IMG/VR virus record: IMGVR_UViG_3300046543_001038
Coordinates: 1-36,900 of that record
DNA from: a virus
Direction: 5' to 3' (one strand)
DNA length: 36,900 nt
Shown here: positions 7,638-15,423 of the stretch, one piece after another
How the letters are laid out: the number at the start of each line of letters is the position of its first letter
How positions within the stretch are numbered: the first letter of the stretch is position 1
Made by a program: the position numbers and the translations under genes
Notes under the pieces: model-generated
The model's input: the letters and a program-made list of their open reading frames with translations, nothing else
What the model was told of the DNA's origin: nothing
Databases searched by the model: none

Positions 7638-8759
7638 GTGCCCATCGCAGTGAAAGACCTCGAAGGGGAGGTCCGATTCTACATCGACGGCGAGGTCGCC
7701 AAGGACGCCAACGGGAAGACCGTCGCCGAGCCCTCCTCCCTCCGCGACCTGAAGGACGACGAGAAGCTCGCCACGCTCGGCAACCTCCTCCTGAGGGACC
7801 GCGCCGGCACCCCGGAGGGCAAGCAGGTGCTCCTCGACCTCGCCCCCGGGGACGTCGCCACCGCGAAGACGGTCGCCGAGTTCGGCGCCTACGTCGACGG
7901 GTGCATCGCGGACGAGGTCTGCGCCCCGATGTTCGTCCCGCACGACCGCGGGGTCTGGTACGTCGAGAGCCCGCTCGACATCATCCGGATCGCGGCCCCC
8001 TACGCGGACGGCACCGGCTCCCCCCCGGTGGTGAGCCCGAGCTTCAAGCAGTCGACCTTCATCACGAACCAGTACGCGCTCGCGGTGAAGCTCCCTCGGC
8101 GCACGGTGACGAACGCGGACTGGGACCTGAAGGCTCGCGCCCTCCGCTTCCTCATCGAGGCGCTGCGCGTGCGGCGGGAACTCCGGGTCGCGACCCTGCT
8201 GATGGCCACCGCCACATGGAACGCAGCGAACCAGATCACGGTGGCGGCGGGCGCGCAGTGGAACGGCGGCCCCGGCGCGGACCCGCTCAACGACGTCTTC
8301 CTCGCGCGGGCCGCGGTGACGATGCCGGCGACGCACCTCATCATCTCGGAGAACGTCGCCCCCTACTTCTTCGCCCCCGGCGCGAACTCCCGCGTGAGGG
8401 ACTTCGTCCAGGCGGGGGGGAAGCTGCCGAATGTCCTGCAGGCGGGCGCGCTCTACGCGAACGCCGGGGTGAACGCCTACGTCTGGGGGACCTTCAAGGC
8501 GGGGGTCACCCCGGTGAACGTTCCCCTCATCAGGGTCTCCCCCGACCCGACGATGATCCAAACCGCGCGCACCTTCCGCTGGCTCGGCGACGGCGCCTCG
8601 CCCGACGGGGTCCGCAAGGAGGGCGTGCTCGTGCGCTCCTTCTTCGACCCGCGCGACGAGTGCGACTGGATCGTCTGCTCCTACAACGACTTCGACACGC
8701 TGCTCACGCCGAACTCGGCGCAGCAGGCGGGGTCGCTCATCGTCGGCGCGCTCCAGTAG
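7638..8759 (+). CDS. Major capsid protein 1 (HK97-fold candidate, 373 aa)
   Basis: The gene lies directly after the protease-scaffold gene. The start is a GTG at 7638 with AAGGAA upstream. The N-terminal 100 residues are charged and could be a delta-domain removed by the protease. The middle and C-terminal part (IEALRVRRELRV from about residue 172; AAGAQWNGG; NVYVWGT-like NAYVWGT; TARTFRWLGDGASPDG at about 308; LVRSFFDP) is clearly homologous to the second capsid-like protein at 9376. This shared part is likely the HK97-type shell fold. Position, size and the adjacent decoration protein support the call. Which of the two paralogues makes most of the shell cannot be told. Confidence 0.8.
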   Translation: MPIAVKDLEGEVRFYIDGEVAKDANGKTVAEPSSLRDLKDDEKLATLGNLLLRDRAGTPEGKQVLLDLAPGDVATAKTVAEFGAYVDGCIADEVCAPMFVPHDRGVWYVESPLDIIRIAAPYADGTGSPPVVSPSFKQSTFITNQYALAVKLPRRTVTNADWDLKARALRFLIEALRVRRELRVATLLMATATWNAANQITVAAGAQWNGGPGADPLNDVFLARAAVTMPATHLIISENVAPYFFAPGANSRVRDFVQAGGKLPNVLQAGALYANAGVNAYVWGTFKAGVTPVNVPLIRVSPDPTMIQTARTFRWLGDGASPDGVRKEGVLVRSFFDPRDECDWIVCSYNDFDTLLTPNSAQQAGSLIVGALQ

Positions 8760-8861
8760 CCCGCCCACTCGCAACCGATTCTCCGTTCTTGAGCGGGGGC
8801 TCCGTCGAGCCTCACGCGCGCGTACCCCCGTTCATCACCCACCCCTCAGGAGACCACGAAG

Positions 8862-9287
8862 ATGGCCGCAACTGATTTCCAGACCGCACGCATCCCGCTC
8901 GGCGTCCAGGAGTTCCCCGTCAAGAACACGGACGCCGTCGCGATGGTGACCGGTCAGGTCGTGAAGCTCGACACGGCCCACCTCATGAGCGCCTCCCAGG
9001 GCCAGGTCGGCGTCCTCCTCTGCACCGTCGTCACGGACCGCCCCCTCGGGATCGTGATCGAGGCTATCCCGGTCAACGGGCAGGGCCGGATGCAGATCGT
9101 CGGCGCGGCCTGGGCCATCGCCGCAGCCGCCATCACGGCGGGCTCGGTCGTCGGGGCATCCGGCGCCACTGCGGGCGACGTGATCGCCTACACCGCGACG
9201 GACCCGTACATCGGCGTCGCGCTCACGGCGGCGGTCAACGCGGCCGACCCCGTTCTCGTCCTCATCCAGCCGGGCACCACGGCGTAG
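8862..9287 (+). CDS. Head decoration / capsid cement protein (DUF2190-like, 141 aa)
   Basis: This small, Ala/Val/Gly-rich beta protein has the style of capsid cement proteins such as DUF2190: VAMVTGQVVKLDTA near the start, repeated 'GDV'-type turns (ATAGDVIAYT), and an ending with IGVALTAAVNAADPVLVLI. These proteins bind the outside of the expanded shell and stabilise it against internal DNA pressure. The gene sits between the two capsid paralogues, which strengthens the call. Its ATG follows CAGGAG with a short spacer. The 102-bp gap upstream shows no clear promoter or terminator. Confidence 0.7.
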   Translation: MAATDFQTARIPLGVQEFPVKNTDAVAMVTGQVVKLDTAHLMSASQGQVGVLLCTVVTDRPLGIVIEAIPVNGQGRMQIVGAAWAIAAAAITAGSVVGASGATAGDVIAYTATDPYIGVALTAAVNAADPVLVLIQPGTTA

Positions 9288-9375
9288 TCCCCCACCCCTC
9301 TCCCCGAACCGTCTCCCGCGGGCTCTCGTAAGAGCTGCGATCTCTCTCCCTCCCACCACGAAGGAATTTTCACAA

Positions 9376-10707
9376 ATGTCGCAGCTCATGTTGCTCCGTG
9401 ACGTCCCGCTCCCCAGCCAGGGGGACGACAACTTCGGCCTCACGCAGAGGCAGGAGTTCGTAGACCTCGACTCCGGCAAGGTCTACGAGGACGCGGAGGG
9501 CGTCCGCTTCCTCCGCCAGATGCACGAGGTCGACCACGTCGTGACCGGGAACAAGACCGGGTCGCGCGCGGTCACGGTGAAGGACGAGAACGGGCGGAAG
9601 ATCCACAACTCGCAGATCTCTGACGCGGCGGCGCTCCACTACGCGGACAAGCGCGTCCTCTCGACGGGTCGCCGGGAGAAGTTCTCCGGGCGCGGCGTCC
9701 AGATGAACATCAAGCAGGCGGAGGCGTACGACCGCCTCTTCAACATGGACCTCGCCCCGAGCGACGTCCACACGAACAGCGCGCTCCCGACGTACGCGGC
9801 CGGCTACCGGATCGCGGACGGGATGGCGGACGTCGCCTCCCCGGTCATCCTCACGCCGAAGCAGGCGGACGTCTTCTACACCTGGAACCAGAACTCCGAC
9901 TTCCAGCGCAAGCTCCCCGTCGCGGGCGCCCCCGGCGCGGGCTACGGAGAGGTGAACCCGGCGCTCTCCCCGAGCACCTTCACGACGGTCCAGTACACGC
10001 TCGGGGGCTTCATGCCGACCGAGGTGGTCGCGAACGCGGACACCCCGATCCGCCCCTTCGTCAAGCTCACGCAGGTCGTCATCGACGCCCTCCGCCTCGA
10101 GCGCGAGTACCGCGTCGCCGCGGGCCTGCAGACGAGCGGCAACTGGAACGCCGGCAACGTCACCACGCTCCTCGCCGGGGCGCAGTGGAACGGCGGCGGC
10201 GCCAGCGACCCGATCTTCAACCTGCACAAGGCCATCGAGTCCTCGTACCTCCCCGTCACGGGCATCCTCTGGAGCGAACTGGTCGAGCACGACTTCGTGC
10301 GGAACCCGAACGTCCAGAAGTACTTCACGTACAAGGACACGGTCGACGGGATCCCCGACCCGCAGAAGATCTCCTCCACGCTCCGCCTCCCGCCGATCTA
10401 CACGGCGATGATGAAGTACGTCACGGGCTCGACCCTCACGTACGTCTGGGGCAACCACGTCGTGCTCCTGCACAACACGGGCGACCTCTCGAGCCAGATG
10501 GACGTCGCGACGGCGCGCACCTTCCGCTGGAACGGCGCCGAGGGCGCGACGCCGGACGGGACGCTCTCCGCGGGCTTCCTCGTGCGGACCTTCTTCGACC
10601 CGAAGCGCGGCGCGCGCGGCGGGACGCAGGTGGTCGTGGTGCACTCGGACACCGAGGTGCAGACCTCCGGCTACGCCGGGGCCCTGATCCTGAACGCACA
10701 CATATGA
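9376..10707 (+). CDS. Major capsid protein 2, paralogue of the first (443 aa)
   Basis: From about residue 234 this protein aligns with the capsid protein at 7638: VIDALRLEREYRVA, NWNAGN, AGAQWNGG, TYVWGNH, TARTFRWNGAEGATPDG and LVRTFFDP occur in the same order and at similar spacing. It is about 70 residues longer, mainly at the N-terminus. The ATG has AAGGAA at a good distance. It may be a second shell subunit, a specialised vertex subunit, or the main capsid protein with the other serving a minor role. Its 3' end runs straight into two strong hairpins and palindrome copy 3, so it looks like the last gene of a capsid block. Confidence 0.8.
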   Translation: MSQLMLLRDVPLPSQGDDNFGLTQRQEFVDLDSGKVYEDAEGVRFLRQMHEVDHVVTGNKTGSRAVTVKDENGRKIHNSQISDAAALHYADKRVLSTGRREKFSGRGVQMNIKQAEAYDRLFNMDLAPSDVHTNSALPTYAAGYRIADGMADVASPVILTPKQADVFYTWNQNSDFQRKLPVAGAPGAGYGEVNPALSPSTFTTVQYTLGGFMPTEVVANADTPIRPFVKLTQVVIDALRLEREYRVAAGLQTSGNWNAGNVTTLLAGAQWNGGGASDPIFNLHKAIESSYLPVTGILWSELVEHDFVRNPNVQKYFTYKDTVDGIPDPQKISSTLRLPPIYTAMMKYVTGSTLTYVWGNHVVLLHNTGDLSSQMDVATARTFRWNGAEGATPDGTLSAGFLVRTFFDPKRGARGGTQVVVVHSDTEVQTSGYAGALILNAHI

Positions 10708-10771
10708 TATCACTGGGCTTCTAGCCCTCTGGTATCTTGAGAGTCCGGGCTGCAGAGCACCGCGGCCCGGA
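10706..10771 (+). terminator. Two consecutive hairpins after capsid gene 2 (possible terminator or processing site)
   Basis: The first hairpin spans 10706-10736: GATATCA pairs with TGGTATC and, inside a 2x2 internal loop, GGGCT pairs with AGCCC around a 3-nt loop. The second spans 10744-10771: TCCGGGC pairs with GCCCGGA around a 14-nt loop. Neither is followed by a real T-tract, so intrinsic termination is uncertain. RNA protection or Rho-linked termination are alternatives. Palindrome copy 3 starts two bases later. Confidence 0.5.
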
Positions 10772-10773
10772 TC

Positions 10774-10791
10774 TCATAAATCGATTTATGA
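10774..10791. repeat. 18-bp palindrome, copy 3
   Basis: Identical TCATAAATCGATTTATGA; the palindrome extends by one pair on each side (C...G). It follows the double hairpin after the capsid block and precedes the ATG at 10812 by 20 nt. Flanks differ from the other copies (GCTGGGAG on the right, which serves as ribosome-binding site). Confidence 0.9.
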
Positions 10792-10811
10792 GCTGGGAGC
10801 TACGAACGAAC

Positions 10812-11324
10812 ATGTCGAAATTCAAGCTGATCGTCGCCTCGTGCATGCCCGACCCCGAGGGGCTCTCGACGGAGCCGGTGCACTACGCGGCGGGGACCGT
10901 CCTCTCCCTCTCGGACGAGGACGGCGCGCGAGCGTTCGCCCAGGGCGCCGCGGTGCCGTTCGGGCACGACGGGTGCCCCGAGTGCGAGAAGCAGGGCCGC
11001 CCGTGTACCATCGAGTGCTGGCGCGGGTTCGGGGAGAAGGACGAGGACTACTTCCCCGCGATGGTCGCGCACGAGGACCGCAAGCGGGAGGCGGCGTTCC
11101 GCGCCCGCTCGCAGCCTTCCCAGGAAGGTCCTCCTGTCGGGCATACCATTTCCGACGAATGGACGAACAACGGTCCCTCGGTGGACATCACCGCTCCCTC
11201 CTCCACCACGGAGGTCCCCTCCCTCACCGCCGTCACTACGGGGGACCTTACGGCCACTCCCGACCCGGTCTCACCCCCCGTCTCGAGGGGGCGCAAGCCC
11301 TCCGAGACCCCGCCCTCGACCTGA
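10812..11324 (+). CDS. Hypothetical protein, 170 aa, with a cysteine cluster
   Basis: I do not recognise the family. The first 60 residues are a compact segment (MSKFKLIVAS, YAAGTVLSLSDEDGARAFA) and could form a small alpha/beta domain. It is followed by a cysteine cluster, GCPECEKQGRPCTIEC, near residues 56-71, a likely zinc site. The C-terminal third is Ser/Thr/Pro-rich and probably disordered. The start ATG at 10812 has GGGAG 12 nt upstream; an in-frame ATG inside the palindrome at 10788 is an alternative. It is the first gene of the head-completion block. A structural or assembly role is inferred from position only. Confidence 0.65.
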   Translation: MSKFKLIVASCMPDPEGLSTEPVHYAAGTVLSLSDEDGARAFAQGAAVPFGHDGCPECEKQGRPCTIECWRGFGEKDEDYFPAMVAHEDRKREAAFRARSQPSQEGPPVGHTISDEWTNNGPSVDITAPSSTTEVPSLTAVTTGDLTATPDPVSPPVSRGRKPSETPPST

Positions 11325-11358
11325 GCGCGCCATCTAGGGAGGGGAGGAGTAACCAACC

Positions 11359-11799
11359 ATGTCCAGGAAGCTAGCAGCAGCACCCGCGGAGAAGACCACC
11401 CAGGCGAGCCCCGCCTCGAACGTCCCCCGCATCACCAAGAAGCTCCCGCGCGAGACGGACTTCCAGCGCGTCGCGAAGGAGAGCAACCTCGCGGGCGTCT
11501 ACCGCATCATCACGAGCAACGTGATGGTCCCCCGCCCCGAGAGCGAGTGGAAGGACGAGGACGGCAAGCACCGCCCGGGGGAGCCCACCCTCGAGCTGGC
11601 GCAGCCCGGCGACGAGGTCTACCTCGGCAACGAGGACGCGATGCGCCTCCTCGCCCAGGACATCGTCGAGGAGATGAACGCCTACCCCTCCCGCGTGGGG
11701 AAGGTCTTCACGCCCCCGAAGGTCGCCCACAACATGAACGCCGCGCCGGGGGAGAAGGCTCCCCAGTACCCGCCGCCCGCGCACGGCTCGGTCATCTGA
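11359..11799 (+). CDS. Hypothetical virion-module protein, 146 aa
   Basis: The protein starts with a basic, Ala/Pro-rich region and then has a folded segment (FQRVAKESNLAGVYRI, EPTLELAQPGDEVYLGNEDAMRLLAQDIVEE). The 'LAQPGDEVYLGNEDA..LL' pattern is seen in small phage head proteins that lie between capsid and connector genes, but I cannot name a family. A strong ribosome-binding site (GGGAGGGGAGGAG) precedes the ATG. The stop codon overlaps the ATG of the next gene (TGATG), so the two are translationally coupled. Confidence 0.65.
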   Translation: MSRKLAAAPAEKTTQASPASNVPRITKKLPRETDFQRVAKESNLAGVYRIITSNVMVPRPESEWKDEDGKHRPGEPTLELAQPGDEVYLGNEDAMRLLAQDIVEEMNAYPSRVGKVFTPPKVAHNMNAAPGEKAPQYPPPAHGSVI

Positions 11800-12029
11800 T
11801 GCCCGCCCCCGGGAGGACGAGCACCGTCATCAACGCGGCGCTCGTCCTCTACGGGCAGTCCGTGTTCGGGCCCGACGCCGCAGCGTACGGGCGGGGCAGC
11901 GAGAAGGGCGGGAGCGCGCAGTTCGAGGAGGTGGCGGACGAGATCCTCTCTTCCGACGCGAGCCCGAACTGCGTAGAGGTCGTGAGGCGCGCGGTCCGCC
12001 GCGCGGTCCGCCGCGCGGGCCGGCGGTGA
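11799..12029 (+). CDS. Small hypothetical protein, 76 aa, basic C-terminus
   Basis: A short frame held between coupled neighbours: its ATG overlaps the previous stop and its stop overlaps the GTG of the next gene. The first 60 residues look like a globular segment (TVINAALVLYGQSVFGPDAAAY, EEVADEILSSDASPNCVEVV). The end is an Arg-rich repeat, RRAVRRAVRRAGRR. The coding case rests mainly on the tight overlaps and matching codon bias. Function unknown. Confidence 0.55.
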   Translation: MPAPGRTSTVINAALVLYGQSVFGPDAAAYGRGSEKGGSAQFEEVADEILSSDASPNCVEVVRRAVRRAVRRAGRR

Positions 12030-12547
12030 CGGAGTCGATCCTCCAGGGGGAGGACCTCACCACCTACTCGACGTTCGACGACGTGACGGCGGAGTTCACC
12101 CCGACGACGCTCGGGCAGCTCTGCGGTGACGACGGCAACCTCGTCATCGCGGCGGGCAACCCGGCGCTCGTGCGGGCGCGGAAGAACGCGCACGCCGAGA
12201 TCACCTCGAACCTCGCGCCCGTCTACGGGGCGGGGGGGATGCCGCAGGTGCAGCCCGGGCACGTCTCCGAGCTGCTGAAGACCGCCGAGCTGGCCTACGT
12301 CCGATATTTCCTCTACGCGAGGAAGCCGGAGATGGCGGCGAAGATCGGGGAGAAGTACCTCGAGCAGCTCTGGAAGTTCGCCGAGACGCGGGCGGACCGG
12401 ATCAAGTCCGCGATCCAGGAGATCTCGCCGAACGACAACCCGCCGCCGGAGCCCCCCGCGAACGTGGGCGGGTTCACGAAGGACAAGGGACCGAAGCTGA
12501 GCGGAGACGACGGCACCGGCGGGCCCATGAACATGGGCGACTATTGA
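12026..12547 (+). CDS. Head-tail connector, Mu gp36-like (DUF1320), 173 aa
   Basis: The protein follows the pattern of DUF1320/gp36: an early TLGQLCGDDGN, the helix NPALVRARKNAHAEITSNLAPVY, and then LLKTAELAYVRYFLYARKP. This is the family's D-x-A-x3-I-x3-L and 'aYrYlL' arrangement. In Mu this protein sits between capsid and tail genes and is thought to act in neck assembly. The C-terminal 40 residues are Pro/Gly/Asp-rich and probably flexible. The GTG start overlaps the upstream stop (GTGA). Confidence 0.75.
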   Translation: MTESILQGEDLTTYSTFDDVTAEFTPTTLGQLCGDDGNLVIAAGNPALVRARKNAHAEITSNLAPVYGAGGMPQVQPGHVSELLKTAELAYVRYFLYARKPEMAAKIGEKYLEQLWKFAETRADRIKSAIQEISPNDNPPPEPPANVGGFTKDKGPKLSGDDGTGGPMNMGDY

Positions 12548-12564
12548 CCCACCAGGAAATAAGA

Positions 12565-13047
12565 ATGAAGACCGCAATCGCAGCAGTAGCCGTGCTCGCG
12601 GTGATGCTCGCCGCGATAGCGGCGCTCGTCTTCGTCGCGTCGAGCCCCCTCCACGACGAGCCGCCCTCGACGGTGACCCACCGCATGGGGGCGATCAATC
12701 CGGTGAACGGCTCCCCGAACTTCAACGACCCGGTCATCACCGGGGGTATCTGCCTCGACACGGAGCCGCAGCCGCTCGCGTACGTCGACGCCTCCCTCTC
12801 GGACGGCGGGACGCAGGACGGGGGCTGGTACGCGGACGCCGGGGCCGGCAGGATCCCGAAGGCGCTCCTCCTCGCGTGCAGCGGCACCACCGCGAACGTG
12901 GCGGTGGACATGCTCGGCTTCGGCGGGAAGCCCGGGCAGACGAACGTGGTGCTCACGGGGGTCGCCTGCGGGGTGCCTCTGCCTTTCGCCGTAACGAAGG
13001 TCTACCAGGTAGGCACCACGGCCACGACCGTACAAATTTGCTACTAG
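12565..13047 (+). CDS. Signal-anchored hypothetical protein, 160 aa
   Basis: The N-terminus is a clear membrane or signal segment: MKTAIAAVAVLAVMLAAIAALVFVA. After it comes a Gly/Asp-rich beta-type region with DASLSDGGTQDGG and DAGAGRIPKA, and spaced cysteines (GGICLD, LLACSG, VACGV, QICY) that could form disulphides outside the cytoplasm. I do not recognise a family. AGGAAA stands 8 nt before the ATG. The gene sits inside the head-completion block, although the protein looks exported. The 'DGG/DAG' style is frequent in secreted proteins of myxobacteria. Confidence 0.6.
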   Translation: MKTAIAAVAVLAVMLAAIAALVFVASSPLHDEPPSTVTHRMGAINPVNGSPNFNDPVITGGICLDTEPQPLAYVDASLSDGGTQDGGWYADAGAGRIPKALLLACSGTTANVAVDMLGFGGKPGQTNVVLTGVACGVPLPFAVTKVYQVGTTATTVQICY

Positions 13048-13057
13048 TGGGGCCCCG

Positions 13058-13411
13058 ATGAAGACGAGCATCTACGCGGATCAGTTCGCGATCGTGGGGG
13101 ACGGGTTCCCGAACGCGCAGCCGTGGACGTCGGGGCAGATCGTGAACACCCCGACCCCCGCCTACGAGGCGAACTGGGTCCTCACGGTAGGCTCGAATCA
13201 GCTCGCGGTGCCCCCGGGCACGCTCTGGATGAAGGTGATCTCGGGACCCAGCGGCGCGGCGAAGACGTGGCGGGGTGGGACGATCGCGGACGCGGGGACG
13301 AGGATGCACCCGACCTACGCCTCGACGTTCTGGTTCGACCCCCTCGCGCTCCCGGCGACCGTCTACATCACGGCGACGGCGAACGAGACCGTCTACGTGG
13401 TCTGCGGATGA
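13058..13411 (+). CDS. Hypothetical beta-rich protein, 117 aa
   Basis: A small protein with alternating beta-strand patterns and aromatic residues (WVLTVGSNQLAVPPGTLWMKVISG, STFWFDPLALPATVYITATANETVYVV). It has no signal peptide. The size and style suggest a virion component such as a decoration or head-fibre piece, but this is inference. It follows the signal-anchored gene by 10 nt and has GGGG upstream of its ATG. Confidence 0.6.
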   Translation: MKTSIYADQFAIVGDGFPNAQPWTSGQIVNTPTPAYEANWVLTVGSNQLAVPPGTLWMKVISGPSGAAKTWRGGTIADAGTRMHPTYASTFWFDPLALPATVYITATANETVYVVCG

Positions 13412-13432
13412 GCCTGCGGCATAGCTAGTCGC

Positions 13433-13858
13433 ATGAGCGCATGGGAGAAGCCGGGCCCTGACCTCGCCACATCGGAGTGGAGGGAGAAGGTCTGCGCGAT
13501 CTGCTGCTCCTGCAACCTCCCCCTCCGCTTCATGGAGGGTCCGCTCTGCGACGCCTGCCTCGACCTCGACGAGGTCCGCCCGGTGCGCGACAAGTACTAC
13601 GGGGTGAAGAGCGTCGATAAGAACCGGGTGGCCGAGGAGCGGCGGCTCGCGGAGGATGAGACCCGGTACTGCGAGGAGGGCTGGTGGGACGAGTTCCGCG
13701 GCTTCTCCGACGACCCGGGGGAGAGCGGTGTCCGCCCGTCCCTCCGGAGCACGCTGCAGGTCGACATGTGCTGCCTCGGGCGGATCGTGCTCTGCCTCCC
13801 CCGCAAGAGCACGATGGACACGATGCGGGACGGGCTGCGGCCCCAGAAGGCGCGCTGA
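13433..13858 (+). CDS. Hypothetical zinc-ribbon-like protein, 141 aa
   Basis: The N-terminal part contains VCAICCSCNLPLRF and then LCDACLDL. These paired C-x2-C motifs at residues about 21-45 would fit a small zinc ribbon. The middle is charged with several Trp and Tyr residues (YCEEGWWDEFRGF). The C-terminus is hydrophobic then basic. No family is recognised. It lies 21 nt after the previous gene and 12 nt before the gp10-like gene. Confidence 0.6.
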   Translation: MSAWEKPGPDLATSEWREKVCAICCSCNLPLRFMEGPLCDACLDLDEVRPVRDKYYGVKSVDKNRVAEERRLAEDETRYCEEGWWDEFRGFSDDPGESGVRPSLRSTLQVDMCCLGRIVLCLPRKSTMDTMRDGLRPQKAR

Positions 13859-13870
13859 GGGAGGTCTCCC

Positions 13871-14329
13871 GTGGGCTACGCGAAGTCGGACACGTCTCGG
13901 TGCCGGCACGCGCTCCGGGGACTGCTCGGTGAGGTCGAGTGGGCCGTGCGCGACGCGGTTGAGACCGGGGGCAGGGTCGCCGAGGTGGCGGCCCGCCAGA
14001 CGACGGCGTGGAAGGACCGCAGCGGCAAGACCCGCAAGACGATCCGCTACTCGAGCTGGAAGCAGGGCTTCGGCTTCAAGCTGACGGGCAAGGGCGCGAG
14101 CCTCTTCCTGGAGGGCGGGACCGCGGCGCACCTCATCACCTCGGAGAATGGCAAGATGCTCCGCTTCGTGATCGGCGGGACGGTCTTCTACCGGGCGAGC
14201 GTCTACCACCCTGGGACGAAGGCGACGTTCTTCCTCGAGCACGCGGTGGTCGAGGGCGCGCAGACGGTCTCCCGCAACCTGCCGAGGCTCATCGCGCGCG
14301 CGGCGCAGAAGCGGGGACTCGGGGGATGA
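13871..14329 (+). CDS. Neck / tail-completion protein, HK97 gp10-like, 152 aa
   Basis: The order SLFLEGGTAAHLI, then LRFVIGGTVFYRASVYHPGTKATFFLEHA, followed by a C-terminal amphipathic helix, is the signature of the HK97 gp10-like family. The 'GT.aH.i' and 'v.HPGtka..Fl..A' motifs are both present. These small proteins join the connector to the tail. The start is a GTG at 13871 with GAGG upstream. The stop overlaps the ATG of the next small gene. Confidence 0.8.
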   Translation: MGYAKSDTSRCRHALRGLLGEVEWAVRDAVETGGRVAEVAARQTTAWKDRSGKTRKTIRYSSWKQGFGFKLTGKGASLFLEGGTAAHLITSENGKMLRFVIGGTVFYRASVYHPGTKATFFLEHAVVEGAQTVSRNLPRLIARAAQKRGLGG

Positions 14330-14487
14330 GCAGGTCGAGGCACAACGGGTGCGGGCGCAAGGCATGCGGAGTCTGCCGCCCCCACAAGAAGTGGAAGAAG
14401 AACTCCGTCTCGAACGAACGGCCGTCGGTCCGCCGGAGGCTCCAGGAGCCAGTGAATGACGGACGAGGAGAGGAAGCGAGAAGCTGA
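14326..14487 (+). CDS. Small basic protein, 53 aa, with CxxC motif
   Basis: The ATG overlaps the upstream stop (ATGA) and has GGGG before it. The product begins MSRSRHNGCGRKACGVCRPHKKWKKN and so has three closely spaced cysteines in a basic context, suited to a nucleic-acid-binding knuckle. Similar tiny proteins occur between phage neck genes. The end overlaps the MuF gene by 32 nt in another frame, which lowers certainty. Confidence 0.5.
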   Translation: MSRSRHNGCGRKACGVCRPHKKWKKNSVSNERPSVRRRLQEPVNDGRGEEARS

Positions 14488-15064
14488 GGTCGCGGCTGCC
14501 GCGCTCCTGCTCCTCTCGAAGCGCGCCACGCACACGATCCAGCTCGCCCTCCTCGGGGCGGCGCGTAGGGGCTCCTCCGCCCCGCTGCTCGCGACCCGGG
14601 ACGACGTCGAGGCCTCCGTAGCCAAGGCGGTCGCGGGTGCCCGTTCCGGCGCCCAGGCGCTCGCTGGCGAGGCTTTCGCCCGGCAGACGGGGGTTAGCCC
14701 CTCCTCGACCCGCAGGGCCCTAGGAACGGGTCGCGACGCCTCCGGCTCCCTCGCGGACCAGTGGGCGACGCGGGCGGAGGTGGGAGACTCCTTCGAGCAG
14801 GCGGCGCGGGACCTCGACTGGGCGGCTGCTCGCACGGCGAAGACGGAGGTGTTCTCGGAGTACTCGCTCGAGTCCCGGGAGGCGTTCGACTCGCTGGCGG
14901 CCAAGGGCGTGCGCGCGGTGCGGATCTGGAAGGCCCAGCTCGAGGCGTGCCCGATGTGCAGGCCGCTCCACGACACGGAGGCGGACGCCTTCGGGCAGTT
15001 CCCCTACGGGGACCCCCTGCTGCACGTGAACTGCATGTGCTTCGTCATCACGGAGGTCCGGTGA
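14456..15064 (+). CDS. MuF / SPP1 gp7-like minor head protein, 202 aa
   Basis: The C-terminal half matches the Phage_Mu_F domain. There is a helix with ARTAKTEVFSEYSLESREAF, then VRIWKAQLEACPMCRPLHDTEAD and finally DPLLHVNCMCFVITEV. This is the family's 'W...D..CP.C..L..' and 'HpnCrC' pattern. MuF proteins are minor head proteins injected or bound near the portal. In Mu and SPP1 the gene directly follows the portal gene; here it lies about 10.5 kb further on, in the connector block. At about 200 residues it is short, containing little beyond the C-terminal domain. Confidence 0.8.
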   Translation: MTDEERKREAEVAAAALLLLSKRATHTIQLALLGAARRGSSAPLLATRDDVEASVAKAVAGARSGAQALAGEAFARQTGVSPSSTRRALGTGRDASGSLADQWATRAEVGDSFEQAARDLDWAAARTAKTEVFSEYSLESREAFDSLAAKGVRAVRIWKAQLEACPMCRPLHDTEADAFGQFPYGDPLLHVNCMCFVITEVR

Positions 15065-15423
15065 GCAAGGGAGTCTTCGAGCTGCTCCTCGAGCGCGCGG
15101 GTCGGCTCCGGACTGCGGGAGCCACCATCTCGGAGGTCCCCGCGCTCACGCCGGAGGACGACCTGACGCTGAAGGGGCTCGCCCGCGTGATGAGGGAGTA
15201 TACCGACCTCCCGCGACACGCCGCGCTCCGCATGGGGGAGGTAGTCACCCCATTCACGAATCGCGAATCGGCGAGGGTCTCCATCCAGGTCCTGAAGCCG
15301 TGCAAGCGCGGGCTCCCGCTCTCGACGGTGACGTTCCGCGGGAGGAGCGTGGCGGAGGCGGCGCACGAGGCAAAGCGCTTCGTCGAGTCGATCCTCCCCT
15401 GCGACGCCCCGGACGGTTCATAA
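15061..15423 (+). CDS. Hypothetical protein, 120 aa
   Basis: The GTG start overlaps the MuF stop (GTGA), and the codon bias matches the neighbours. The protein is mixed alpha/beta with LLLERAGRLRTAG, TLKGLARVMREYTDLP and the ending VAEAAHEAKRFVESIL. No family is recognised. The stop codon TAA lies inside palindrome copy 4, so gene end and palindrome overlap by six bases. Confidence 0.65.
   Translation: MSKGVFELLLERAGRLRTAGATISEVPALTPEDDLTLKGLARVMREYTDLPRHAALRMGEVVTPFTNRESARVSIQVLKPCKRGLPLSTVTFRGRSVAEAAHEAKRFVESILPCDAPDGS

Noticed and set aside
5147-7645. Very long open frame on the minus strand opposite the protease-scaffold gene (832 codons).
   Set aside because: Long antisense frames are expected opposite GC-rich genes with strong third-position bias. 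The translation is Arg/Gly/Leu/Val-rich without motifs, while the plus strand has clear domains.
9311-9345. Small hairpin GCTCT-CGTA-AGAGC between the decoration and second capsid genes.
   Set aside because: A five-pair stem without T-tract is too weak to call a terminator.
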